Part shown: positions 1-8,655 of the stretch, piece by piece
Layout of the letters: each line of letters starts with the position of its first letter
Numbering within the stretch: the stretch's first letter is position 1
NCBI RefSeq assembly: GCF_051262515.1
Contig: NZ_JBIMER010000006.1
Location: 62,001-126,000 of the forward strand
Reading direction: 5' to 3'
DNA: 64,000 nt
Source: Arthrobacter_N sp051262515
GTDB taxonomy: Bacteria; Actinomycetota; Actinomycetes; Actinomycetales; Micrococcaceae
Translations under genes and position numbers: made by a program
Notes under the pieces: model-generated
Told to the model about the DNA's origin: nothing
Databases searched by the model: none
What the model saw: the letters and a program-made list of their open reading frames with translations, nothing else

Positions 1-348
1 GAAACCGGAGAAGTCGGTGTTCTCGCCGTGGAACCTTTTCCCGCGGACCAACACGGTGTTGACTGCACCCAGGCGCTCGGCATCGGCCGAAACCGTGTCC
101 AGGTGCCGCAGCACCTCCTGCTTGCACGGATGCGTGACGTTGAAGGCATTGAAGCCCAGGTCGCGGCCCGCGCGCAGGAGCTCGCCGACGTCGGTCCCCG
201 GCCGGCCGATGGCGGACAGGTCGACCGGCCGGTACAGGTAGCGCAAACCCTGCGCGTCGGCCTCGGCCTCGTGCATGGGCGGGGTGAGCGACGGCGTGAC
301 GCCGTCGCCGATCAGACCGATCAGGTACGACTCTCCAAAAGTGCTCAC
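1..348 (-). CDS. Shikimate/quinate 5-dehydrogenase, QsuD/AroE family (partial)
   Basis: N-terminal 116 residues of a shikimate dehydrogenase family protein; the rest lies beyond the left edge. It should oxidise or reduce shikimate and/or quinate with NAD(P). Seen in the sequence: the substrate-binding SLTPAMHE motif (residues 20-27), NVTHPCKQ with the expected catalytic lysine at K76, GAVNTV (94-99), and GENTD with the catalytic aspartate D112. The GTG start at 348 is followed directly by the family's beta strand. The form resembles corynebacterial QsuD more than biosynthetic AroE (the PAMHEAE stretch), and a divergent MHS-type transporter next door supports a catabolic quinate/shikimate role. 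Dehydrogenase identity is secure; the preferred substrate is inferred. Confidence 0.85.
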   Translation of the reverse strand, partial: MSTFGESYLIGLIGDGVTPSLTPPMHEAEADAQGLRYLYRPVDLSAIGRPGTDVGELLRAGRDLGFNAFNVTHPCKQEVLRHLDTVSADAERLGAVNTVLVRGKRFHGENTDFSGF

Positions 349-423
349 CGTGTGTCCTATTCCCCGGACGCAAACGGTCCGGTGTTGCCAAGGGGTGTGA
401 CGTAGCTCTAGTCTAGACCTAAT

Positions 424-440
424 TGTACGCATTCCGTACA
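424..440. promoter_or_regulatory. Palindromic operator candidate, TGTACG-N5-CGTACA
   Basis: A perfect 6-bp inverted repeat with a 5-bp spacer lies in the intergenic region between the dehydrogenase and the divergent transporter. On the minus strand it sits between a possible -35 (TTCGCA) and overlaps a possible -10 (TACAAT) for the dehydrogenase, spacing 17. A second imperfect palindrome, TAGTCTAGACCTA, is just beside it at 409-421. The arrangement suits a repressor controlling both genes; the regulator is not in this window. Confidence 0.5.
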
Positions 441-515
441 GCTGTGCGAATACCGCGCAACCGGAAAACCCGGGCCGGCGTTCCCCACGTCGGCCCCCAC
501 AGCCAAGGAGACACC

Positions 516-1862
516 ATGACCCACGAAAGCCATGCGACGCCGCCGTCGCCGGAGGTGGAGGAAACCGCGGGCCGCACGCCGGTGAAGGCGGCACTGGCCA
601 GCTTCATGGGCAGCGCGGTCGAGTACTACGACTTCTTCATCTTCGGCGCGGCCGCCGCGCTGATCTTCCCGACCGTCTTCTTCCCGGACGCCGGCGCCAA
701 CGCGACCGTCATGTCCCTGGCGACCTTCGGCTTCGCCTACATAGCCCGCCCGGTGGGCGCAGTGATCCTCGGCCACTTCGGCGACCGGATCGGACGCCAG
801 AAGGTCCTGATGTTCACCCTGGTCCTGATGGGGGTGGCGACCTTCATGATCGGTTGCCTGCCCACCTTCGACCAGGTCGGCTGGCTCGCCCCGGTACTCC
901 TGGTGCTTGCCCGCCTGATGCAGGGCCTCTCCGCCGCCGGCGAGCAGGCCGGCGCCAGTTCGCTGACCTTGGAGCACGCCCCGGACAGCCGCCGCTCGTT
1001 TTTCACCTCCTGGACCCTCACCGGTACCCAGGGCGGGCAGATCCTCGCCGCGCTGGTCTTCGTCCCCGTCGTCGCGCTCCCGGACGAGATCAAGTTCGGC
1101 ATCGGCTGGCGCATCCCGTTCTGGCTGTCCGCCGTCGTCGTCATCGTGACCTACTTCATTCGCCGGTCGCTGCACGAGACCCCGGAGTTCGAACACGCGA
1201 AGGCCAACAACGAGATCGTCAAGCTCCCGGTAGGCGTGCTGCTCAAGAACCACTGGCGCGACGTCCTGCGCGTGGTGCTGTGCGCCTTCATCGCCGCCGT
1301 TTCCACCGTCTACGGGACGCTCGCCATCACGTACGGCAAGGAGGTCGGCGACGTGGATTCCTCCATCACGCTTTGGCTCGTGGTGGCCGGCAACGTGGTG
1401 GCGCTGTTCACCCAGCCCCTGTTCGGCATGCTCGCGGACCGCATCGGTCGCAAGCCGGTGTTCATCTACGGCGCCCTGATGAGCGCGGTGATCATGCCGT
1501 TCTACCTGCTGTCCATGGAGTCCGGAAACACCCTGCTGCAGTTCACGCTGTCCATTTGCGTGTTCTCCTTCGCCTACGCCGCGGCCAATGCGACGTGGCC
1601 GTCCTTCTACGCCGAGATGTTCAGCTCCAAGGTCCGGTTCTCGGGCCTCGCGATCGGAACCCAGCTGGGCTTCCTGATGGCCGGCTTCGCGCCGTCGATC
1701 GTCGCCGCCCTGGGCGGCATCCAGGAGGGCGGCTGGGTGCGGATCAGCATCTTCACGGCGATCATCGCGCTGGTTTCCGCGGGGTCGGCGCTCACCGCGC
1801 GCGAAAGCTACCGGATTCCGACGTCGGAGCTCGGCCTGAAGAAGGCGTCCGTCGGCGTCTAG
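516..1862 (+). CDS. MFS transporter, metabolite:H+ symporter family (shikimate/quinate uptake likely)
   Basis: A 448-residue, 12-helix major facilitator of the MHS subfamily (ShiA/ProP/KgtP type). The signature after the first helix (VEYYDFFIFG), the loop 2-3 motif GHFGDRIGRQK and its repeat LADRIGRKP in the second half are present. ATG at 516 is chosen over the upstream in-frame start at 423 because AAGGAG lies 5 nt in front of it, and because 423 would place codons across the operator palindrome. It diverges from a shikimate/quinate dehydrogenase, so shikimate or quinate is the most likely substrate; related MHS proteins carry other organic acids or betaine, so this is inference. Confidence 0.85.
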   Translation: MTHESHATPPSPEVEETAGRTPVKAALASFMGSAVEYYDFFIFGAAAALIFPTVFFPDAGANATVMSLATFGFAYIARPVGAVILGHFGDRIGRQKVLMFTLVLMGVATFMIGCLPTFDQVGWLAPVLLVLARLMQGLSAAGEQAGASSLTLEHAPDSRRSFFTSWTLTGTQGGQILAALVFVPVVALPDEIKFGIGWRIPFWLSAVVVIVTYFIRRSLHETPEFEHAKANNEIVKLPVGVLLKNHWRDVLRVVLCAFIAAVSTVYGTLAITYGKEVGDVDSSITLWLVVAGNVVALFTQPLFGMLADRIGRKPVFIYGALMSAVIMPFYLLSMESGNTLLQFTLSICVFSFAYAAANATWPSFYAEMFSSKVRFSGLAIGTQLGFLMAGFAPSIVAALGGIQEGGWVRISIFTAIIALVSAGSALTARESYRIPTSELGLKKASVGV

Positions 1863-1880
1863 CCGCAGTCATTGCCGGCA

Positions 1881-1920
1881 CGAGGCCCTCGTCTACCGTC
1901 CGATGTAGCCGAGGGCCTCG
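1881..1920. terminator. Bidirectional terminator hairpin between convergent genes
   Basis: Perfect 11-bp arms CGAGGCCCTCG (1881-1891) and CGAGGGCCTCG (1910-1920) around an 18-nt loop. It begins 18 nt past the transporter stop, and its right arm lies inside the last codons of the convergent glycosyltransferase gene. No clear T-tract follows on either side, as is common in GC-rich actinobacteria. Confidence 0.6.
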
Positions 1921-3071
1921 GCGTGGAGTTGGCGGGACTTGACGTCGATCGCCCGCCGGTAGTGGCCCAGCAGCTCCTCGCAGAGCGCCTCCCACGTCCG
2001 CCCCTGCACCGACGCGTGGGCCGCAGCCCCGAACGCGGCCCGCTTCGCGTCGTCGTACAGCAGGTCGCGGGCACGGGCGGCCAGGTCCTCGAGGTCCCCC
2101 GGCGCGTAAACCCAACCCGTGCGCGAGGAGTCGACCAGGTCCAGCGGGCCGCCGCGGCCGACGGCGACCACGGGAACGCCCGCGGCCATAGCCTCCTGAA
2201 TGGTCTGGCAGAACGTCTCCGACTCGCCCGGATGCACGAACAGGTCGAAGCTGGCGACCATCTCGGCGAGCTCGTCGCCGCCGAGGAATCCCGCGAAGTG
2301 CGCGTTCGGGAGCTTCGCGCGGAGCTGGTCCTTCAGCGGGCCCGAGCCGACGACGACCAGCCGCGTGTCCGGCAGGGCGTCCAGGACGGCGAGGTCCTCC
2401 ACCTGTTTCTCCGCCGCCAGCCGGCCCACGAACCCGATCAGCCGTTCGCCCCGCGGCGCCAGCCGGGCACGCAGGGCGTCCGAGCGCCGGCCCGGGTGGA
2501 ACCGCCGCGCGTCCACGCCCCGCCGCCACATCCGCACCCGGGGCACCCCGGCGTCCCGCAGCTGGCCCATGGAATAGGAGCTCGGCACGAGGTTCAGCGT
2601 GGAGGCCCCGTGCATCGCGCCCACGTGCGTCCACAGCAGCTGCTCCAGCCAAGGCGCCCCGTAGCGGGCCGCGTACGCGGGGATCTCCGTCTGGTAGACG
2701 GAGACGGTCGGCAGGCCCAGCTGCTCGGCGGCTTGGATCGCGCGCCAGCCCAAAACGAACGGGCTCGCGACGTGCACCACGTCCGGGGCGTAGTCCGCGA
2801 GCAGGCGCCGCACGCGGGACACCGTCCCGGCCGCGACGCGCACGTTCGGGTAGCCGTTCAGCGCCAGCGAGGGGAGGCGTGCGACGTCGTACCCCTGGAC
2901 CGAGTCCGGCGCAGGCTTCGCCGCCCAGGCGGGGCCGGACCAGGACGACGCCGGCGCGATCACCAGCGCGTCGTGGCCCTCGCGGCGCAGATGCGCCAGC
3001 AGTTGGAGCACCGAATGGGTGACACCGTTCATGTGCGGAAGGAAGGACTCTGCGACGACTGCGATCTTCAC
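1893..3071 (-). CDS. GT4 glycosyltransferase, GDP-mannose-dependent mannosyltransferase type (MgtA-like)
   Basis: A 392-residue retaining glycosyltransferase with two Rossmann domains. The N-terminal domain has the ESFLPHMNGVTHSV glycine loop used by GT4 enzymes for the acceptor; the C-terminal donor domain has FVGRLAAEKQ and PGESETFCQTIQEA, the E-x7-E type motif. It resembles actinobacterial MgtA/PimB-like enzymes that transfer mannose from GDP-mannose to glycolipids such as glucuronosyl-diacylglycerol or phosphatidylinositol mannosides. The enzyme would act at the cytosolic membrane face. A mannose-1-phosphate guanylyltransferase at 45688 could provide the donor. The family is secure; the precise acceptor is not visible. 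Confidence 0.8.
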   Translation of the reverse strand: MKIAVVAESFLPHMNGVTHSVLQLLAHLRREGHDALVIAPASSWSGPAWAAKPAPDSVQGYDVARLPSLALNGYPNVRVAAGTVSRVRRLLADYAPDVVHVASPFVLGWRAIQAAEQLGLPTVSVYQTEIPAYAARYGAPWLEQLLWTHVGAMHGASTLNLVPSSYSMGQLRDAGVPRVRMWRRGVDARRFHPGRRSDALRARLAPRGERLIGFVGRLAAEKQVEDLAVLDALPDTRLVVVGSGPLKDQLRAKLPNAHFAGFLGGDELAEMVASFDLFVHPGESETFCQTIQEAMAAGVPVVAVGRGGPLDLVDSSRTGWVYAPGDLEDLAARARDLLYDDAKRAAFGAAAHASVQGRTWEALCEELLGHYRRAIDVKSRQLHAEALGYIGR

Positions 3072-3145
3072 CCCACCAGCGTCGCCACCGGCGGTGAAGC
3101 CCGCATGAACTGGAGCCCCAGGACGGGTGAACGTTGCCGGGCCGG

Positions 3146-3151
3146 TAGTCT
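3146..3151 (+). promoter_or_regulatory. -10 element TAGTCT, leaderless promoter
   Basis: TAGTCT ends 6 nt before the GTG at 3158 and no Shine-Dalgarno sequence is present, so transcription probably starts at the start codon. Confidence 0.5.
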
Positions 3152-3157
3152 TGCCCG

Positions 3158-3907
3158 GTGGATTCCGGAATGCTGGTGCTGGTGCTGGGCCTGATCGTCG
3201 TCGGCGCCGTGGCGCAGCGGGTAGCCGGGATCGGCTTTGCCCTGCTGGTTTCGCCGTTCCTCGTGATCCTGCTGGGGCCCCATGCTGGTGTTCTCCTGAT
3301 CAACATCTGCGGCGTCGTGTCCTCGGCGCTGATCGCCCCGCGCGTCTGGCGGGACATCGACTGGTCGGTCTTCCGCTGGTTTACGGTCGCTAGCCTCGCC
3401 GGATCGATTCCGGGCGCGATCCTGGCGGGGCTCCTGCCGTCATCCACCCTGTCCATCACGGTCGGCGCCGTGGTGCTGGTGGCGTTGGTGTTGTCCCTGG
3501 TATTGAGCCGGGCGGACGTCGTGGTGAGCGGCAACGGCCCGCGCGCCGTCGCGGGGGCCCTGTCCGGACTGACCAACTCGATGGCGGGCGTCGGCGGACC
3601 CGCGGTCAGCGCCTACGCGATTCTCGCGCGCTGGGAACAACGTCCCTTCGCCGCAACCCTGCAACCGTTCTTCGTCGTCATCGGCATCGTCGCGATCGCC
3701 ACCAAACTCGTCGCGGATCCGTCCCAGATGCCGGCCGTCGAGCCGTGGGCGTGGGCGCTGATCGTCGTCGCGATCGTGGCGGGGATCTTCGGCGGGGAGG
3801 TGCTGCAGCGCCACGTGCGGGACCGGCACGCCCGGCTGTTCGTGATCTGCGTCGCATTCCTCGGCGCGATCGCCGCGCTGGCCAAGGGACTGCTCGAGGC
3901 GTTCTGA
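3158..3907 (+). CDS. TauE/SafE family sulfite/anion exporter-like membrane protein
   Basis: A 249-residue membrane protein with about eight hydrophobic helices of the TSUP/TauE/SafE (DUF81) family. Two homologous halves each have the glycine-rich entry typical of the family (N-terminal half starting at VAGIGFALLVSPF; second half with TNSMAGVGGPAVS). Family members move sulfite, sulfoacetate or other small organosulfur or organic anions, but most are uncharacterised, and no sulfur genes flank this one. The start is the GTG at 3158, matching a leaderless promoter. It diverges from the glycosyltransferase. Substrate unknown. Confidence 0.8.
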   Translation: MDSGMLVLVLGLIVVGAVAQRVAGIGFALLVSPFLVILLGPHAGVLLINICGVVSSALIAPRVWRDIDWSVFRWFTVASLAGSIPGAILAGLLPSSTLSITVGAVVLVALVLSLVLSRADVVVSGNGPRAVAGALSGLTNSMAGVGGPAVSAYAILARWEQRPFAATLQPFFVVIGIVAIATKLVADPSQMPAVEPWAWALIVVAIVAGIFGGEVLQRHVRDRHARLFVICVAFLGAIAALAKGLLEAF

Positions 3908-3972
3908 CCCGTTCGCGCGCGGCGCCGCGTCGCTGGGCACCGCCGCGCACGATCGGTGGCACGATTGAGTCG

Positions 3973-5325
3973 ATGAAAGACCAGCGACTGCCCCACCGGA
4001 ACCACGCCGAACGCGCCGACCGTGCGCGCGGTTACGCGGCGTCCCTGCGCACCGCGCTGCGCGACGGGCTGCCCATGCCGCTGTGGCTGCAGGGCGGCCT
4101 GGAGTTCCTGCAGAGCGCGTTTCTCTCGGCGGTCCTGGTGGTGGTACCGCTCGTGGTCGTGTGGTTCGCCGGCGGGTTCGCGGACCGTACGCTCGATTCG
4201 CTGTTCAAGCTGGCGGGCCAGGTCTGGCTGGCCATCCACGGCGTCCCGCTGGGACTGGTGGTGCCGGCCGGCGATTCGTCCGCCGAGCCCCTGTCCGGCA
4301 CCCTCTCGATCGTCCCCCTGGGACTGGCGCTCATACCGTTCTTCCTCTCGTGGCGGGCGGGGCGGCGCATCGCCCGCGCCTGCTACACCGACCAACTCCG
4401 GCAGGGCATCGCCGGAGCGCTGGTCGCCTACCTGCTGTTCGGGCTGGCCACGGGATACTCCGTGGACACCGAGGAGGTCTCGGTGAACCTGGCGGCGGCC
4501 GCCCTGGTGCCGCTCGTCGCGGCCGGTGCCGGCGTCGTCGTCGGAGCCTACCGGGAGGCGGGCTCGTGGGGCCGGCTGATCGGCGTCGACGTGGCCGCGT
4601 GGATCGCCAGGGCCAGCCAGCATTCGCGCTGGGCCGGCTCCTACGTGTGGGCCGTGCTCCGTGCCGGCGCCATCGGCTACGTGGCGGCCCTGTCGTTGGC
4701 ATGCGTGGTGTTGGCCATCAACCTGGGCCTCCACTGGGTGGAGATATCCAACGTCTACCAGCAGCTGCGCGGTGGACCGGTCGGGGGAACGGTGCTGACC
4801 GTGGGCCAGTTGGGCATCCTGCCCAACCTCGCGGCGTGGACGCTGGCCTGGATCAGCGGGGGAGGATTCACTCTGGGCGTGGGAAGCACGTTGAGCACGC
4901 TGCAGACGACTGTCGGGCCGCTGCCGGCGATTCCCGTGCTCGCCGCGCTGCCCACCGGCGCGCTGGACTCCGCCTGGCTCTTCATGCTGGTCCCCGTGCT
5001 GGCCGGGGTGGTGGCCGGATGGTGGTTCCTGCGCGAGGGAGAGAACCATCTGGACGACTGGATCTCCATCAAGAACAAGACCCGCTGGCTGACGCTGGCC
5101 GCCTCCACGCTGGCGCTCGGGTTGTTCATCGGGGCGACGGCCGGCCTCTTGTCGGTGCTCGGCAGTTGGCTTTCCGGCGGGTCGCTCGGCATCGGCCGGC
5201 TGACCGAGATCGGCCCGAACCTCTGGATGACGGCCCTGATGCTGGGTGCCGAGATCTGCATCGGCACGGTCGTTGGATACCTCGTGGCGCCGGTCTTCGA
5301 ACGCGACCCCGTCCTGGAGGACTAG
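3973..5325 (+). CDS. DUF6350 (PerM-like) integral membrane protein
   Basis: A 450-residue protein with about 11-12 hydrophobic segments, starting at ATG 3973 and ending in a short acidic tail. Sequence character and position upstream of purN match the DUF6350 family, whose mycobacterial member Rv0955/PerM lies directly before purN-purH and is needed for cell division under low magnesium and for persistence. Here purN follows about 1 kb later, separated by two minus-strand genes. The hydrophilic N-terminus (residues 1-25) precedes the first helix. The biochemical activity is unknown; a role in envelope or division homeostasis is inferred from the mycobacterial homologue. Confidence 0.7.
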   Translation: MKDQRLPHRNHAERADRARGYAASLRTALRDGLPMPLWLQGGLEFLQSAFLSAVLVVVPLVVVWFAGGFADRTLDSLFKLAGQVWLAIHGVPLGLVVPAGDSSAEPLSGTLSIVPLGLALIPFFLSWRAGRRIARACYTDQLRQGIAGALVAYLLFGLATGYSVDTEEVSVNLAAAALVPLVAAGAGVVVGAYREAGSWGRLIGVDVAAWIARASQHSRWAGSYVWAVLRAGAIGYVAALSLACVVLAINLGLHWVEISNVYQQLRGGPVGGTVLTVGQLGILPNLAAWTLAWISGGGFTLGVGSTLSTLQTTVGPLPAIPVLAALPTGALDSAWLFMLVPVLAGVVAGWWFLREGENHLDDWISIKNKTRWLTLAASTLALGLFIGATAGLLSVLGSWLSGGSLGIGRLTEIGPNLWMTALMLGAEICIGTVVGYLVAPVFERDPVLED

Positions 5326-5343
5326 CTGGCGGGAGCGCCGAAG

Positions 5344-5865
5344 CTATGCGCCGACGTCGTGCAGGTGGTGGGCCACGTCGTGCCAGGCGTAGCGCCCGAG
5401 CGTCTGGACCGTGAACTGCGACCCGTTGCCGCGCTTCCCCGGACGCACCAGCTCCCGCCGCAGCACCGCGTCGAGCGCGTCCGCGAAACCGCGGCCCGCT
5501 GCGGAGAGCTGCGTGATGACGGCGTGCGGATCCTGTCCGGCGTAGTCGTCCTCGATGGCCGTCTCGTCCTGGTCCCAGTCGGGAAAGGCCGGCGCCTCGC
5601 GGGTCAGCATCAGGTCCAGCCGGTAGTGCATCACGCGGAAAACGTCGCGCACGTGCGCGCCGTACTCGAGCGTGCTCCACACGTTGGGCGCGGGCCGGGC
5701 GGCGACGTCGGCGCGGGACAGCGCCTCCTGCCAGCGCGGGAGCGACGAGCGGACCTCGGCCGCGACGTCCTGCGGCGACAGCGCCGAGACGTCCACGCCG
5801 CACTCCGGGCATTCCCGTTCGATGGTCCAGGTCCAGTCCTTGGTGTCCGGTGTCCAATCGCTCAT
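5344..5865 (-). CDS. DinB/YfiT-like four-helix metalloprotein
   Basis: A 173-residue protein of the DinB superfamily, small four-helix bundles that bind a divalent metal through three histidines; some actinobacterial members are mycothiol-dependent transferases. Visible candidate ligands are the histidine in the YGAHVRD helix and the cluster WHDVAHHLHDV near the C-terminus. The N-terminus is unusual: a segment rich in acidic and aromatic residues with a CPECGVDVS motif, which may form half of a zinc knuckle. Its ATG overlaps the stop of the upstream membrane protein gene (ATGA), so the two are co-translated. Substrate unknown. Confidence 0.75.
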   Translation of the reverse strand: MSDWTPDTKDWTWTIERECPECGVDVSALSPQDVAAEVRSSLPRWQEALSRADVAARPAPNVWSTLEYGAHVRDVFRVMHYRLDLMLTREAPAFPDWDQDETAIEDDYAGQDPHAVITQLSAAGRGFADALDAVLRRELVRPGKRGNGSQFTVQTLGRYAWHDVAHHLHDVGA

Positions 5866-6269
5866 GTGCCGAGAATCCCTTCCATGTTCCTGAGTTTGTC
5901 CTGGTAGTCGCGCTGGCACTGGCTCTGCGCGCGCTCGGTCACGGAGTTGTGCACGCACTGTTCGTAGTCCGACGTCGGACCGTAGAACAGCGATTGGACG
6001 CCGGTGGAGAGCGTGAAGAGCAGGCAGGCGAGGGTCGCCAGCGGGATGATGGCCCGCATGAAGCCGGGCACCTGCGCCCGGAAGACCTTGATCGTCGCGA
6101 TCGTGCCGACCACGACGCCGGCCAGGCCGAGCGCCACGGCCGCGAGTTTCCACGGCAGGGCGGCTCCGGCGGCCAGGTAGGCGCCCAGCATCAGGACGAT
6201 GGCGGTGCGGACCCACGCGGAGACGCTTCGGTACGCCTGGGCCGCTGAGTCCTTTGATGGCGCCGTCAT
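5862..6269 (-). CDS. Small membrane protein, unknown function
   Basis: A 135-residue protein with three or four hydrophobic segments (roughly residues 22-42, 44-62, 72-92) and a charged C-terminal tail containing two cysteines (EQCVHNSVTERAQSQC). I do not recognise a characterised family. It lies first in a two-gene operon with the DinB-like gene, overlapping it by ATGA, and is divergent from purN. The paired cysteines could form a disulfide if the tail is outside; the topology is not resolved from sequence. Confidence 0.7.
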   Translation of the reverse strand: MTAPSKDSAAQAYRSVSAWVRTAIVLMLGAYLAAGAALPWKLAAVALGLAGVVVGTIATIKVFRAQVPGFMRAIIPLATLACLLFTLSTGVQSLFYGPTSDYEQCVHNSVTERAQSQCQRDYQDKLRNMEGILGT

Positions 6270-6356
6270 GTTTCCAGCCTAGCGCTGGGCCGCTCCTGCC
6301 TGGTGCGCGCCGCTCCGTCCGACGACGCGCGGGACGGAGGGCAACGGACCACCGCC

Positions 6357-6362
6357 TAAACT
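6357..6362 (+). promoter_or_regulatory. -10 element TAAACT before purN
   Basis: TAAACT ends 7 nt before the purN ATG. The intervening GGAGGGC could act as a ribosome site only if transcription began within the box, so leaderless initiation is likely. Confidence 0.45.
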
Positions 6363-6369
6363 GGAGGGC

Positions 6370-6960
6370 ATGCGCATTGTTGCCCTCGTATCCGGGACCG
6401 GCTCCAACCTCCAGACCGTCATCGACTCCGTCGCCTCCGGTGGCCTCGACGTGGAGATCGCGGCGGTCGGCGCCGACCGCCACGGCACGCGCGGCGTGGA
6501 ACGCTCCGCCGCCGCCGGCATCGAGACGTTCGTGGTCAACTTCCGGGACTTCGGCGACCGCGGCGCCTGGAACCACGAACTGACCGCGAAGTGCCTGTCC
6601 TACGAGCCCGACTACGTGGTGTCCTCCGGCTTCATGCGCATCGTCGGCGAGGAGTTCATCGACGCGTTTGACGGCACCTACATCAACACGCACCCCGCCC
6701 TGCTGCCGAGCTTCCCCGGCGCGCACGGGGTCCGGGACGCGCTGGCCTACGGGGTGAAAGTCACCGGCTGCACCGTGCACATCGCCGACGCAGGGGTCGA
6801 CACAGGCCCCATCCTGGCGCAGACCGCCGTCGAGGTGCTTCCCGAAGACACCGAGGAGACCCTGCACGAACGGATCAAGGTCGCCGAGCGAGCGCTGCTG
6901 ATCCGGACGCTCGGCGAACTGTCCGCCCGGCACGGGGCGTCAACCCCGGCCCGCCCCTAG
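6370..6960 (+). CDS. purN: Phosphoribosylglycinamide formyltransferase (GAR transformylase)
   Basis: A 196-residue enzyme transferring the formyl group of 10-formyltetrahydrofolate to GAR in de novo purine synthesis. Present are the N-terminal GTGSNLQ phosphate loop and the catalytic trio N106 and H108 (in INTHPALLPSFPGAHG) with D144 (in HIADAGVDTGPIL). Length is normal for the family. In mycobacteria purH follows immediately; here purH is 8.4 kb downstream at 15329, with a block of unrelated genes between. The gene ends 17 nt before a convergent gene. Confidence 0.95.
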   Translation: MRIVALVSGTGSNLQTVIDSVASGGLDVEIAAVGADRHGTRGVERSAAAGIETFVVNFRDFGDRGAWNHELTAKCLSYEPDYVVSSGFMRIVGEEFIDAFDGTYINTHPALLPSFPGAHGVRDALAYGVKVTGCTVHIADAGVDTGPILAQTAVEVLPEDTEETLHERIKVAERALLIRTLGELSARHGASTPARP

Positions 6961-6977
6961 CGCGACCCACGGTGGTT

Positions 6978-7208
6978 CTACTGGATGTCGTCCTCCGGCG
7001 GTGCGATGGCGACCTCCAGCTGAACGTCGATGGACGCGACGCCCGCCACGGCGTCCAGCGCCGGCCGGCAGGCGTCGTCGGCCGTGCCGGAGACCATTCC
7101 GAGCGAGCCGAGGACGCGGTCGACCCGCATCCCGGCCCCGCTCAGGTGGGAGGCGACCTCCTCCACCCGGTCCGCGTGTTCCGAATCAACCGTCACGGTG
7201 ATGCGCAT
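6978..7208 (-). CDS. Stand-alone inhibitor-I9/propeptide-like protein paired with subtilase
   Basis: A 76-residue acidic protein directly downstream of a subtilase gene (9-nt gap). Its predicted beta-alpha-beta-beta-alpha-beta order, with RITVTVDSEH, a VEEVASHLSGAGMRV helix, VLGSLGMVSGTAD, and a final VAGVASIDVQLEV strand, is that of the ferredoxin-like fold of subtilisin propeptides (inhibitor family I9). Similar small actinobacterial proteins are sometimes labelled 'ketohydroxyglutarate aldolase', which a 76-residue protein lacking an aldolase lysine pocket cannot be. Likely job: folding chaperone or inhibitor of the neighbouring protease, acting in trans. Fold assignment is by pattern and is inference. 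Confidence 0.6.
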   Translation of the reverse strand: MRITVTVDSEHADRVEEVASHLSGAGMRVDRVLGSLGMVSGTADDACRPALDAVAGVASIDVQLEVAIAPPEDDIQ

Positions 7209-7217
7209 CGGCCGGCC

Positions 7218-8555
<1,338 letters not shown>

Positions 8556-8655
8556 GGTGGTCCTTCCAGTGACCGGGGGATGGGTGGCCCGCTGGCGCCA
8601 GTCTAGTCGCGGGGCCGGACGGATTACACGGAGGGGCGGACGCCTGTTGACCGGA

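Noticed and set aside
408..1253. Long open frame opposite the MHS transporter
   Set aside because: High-GC coding DNA gives long antisense frames; the product is rich in Arg/Gly/Asp/His with no recognisable fold, and the plus-strand transporter is complete.
1792..3576. 594-codon minus-strand frame across three genes
   Set aside because: It crosses the true glycosyltransferase in another frame; composition is Arg/Gly/Ala/Pro noise and it runs across a terminator.
6978..7208. Ketohydroxyglutarate aldolase label for the 76-residue protein
   Set aside because: Aldolases of that type are TIM barrels of about 200 residues; this protein is far too small and has a propeptide-like pattern.
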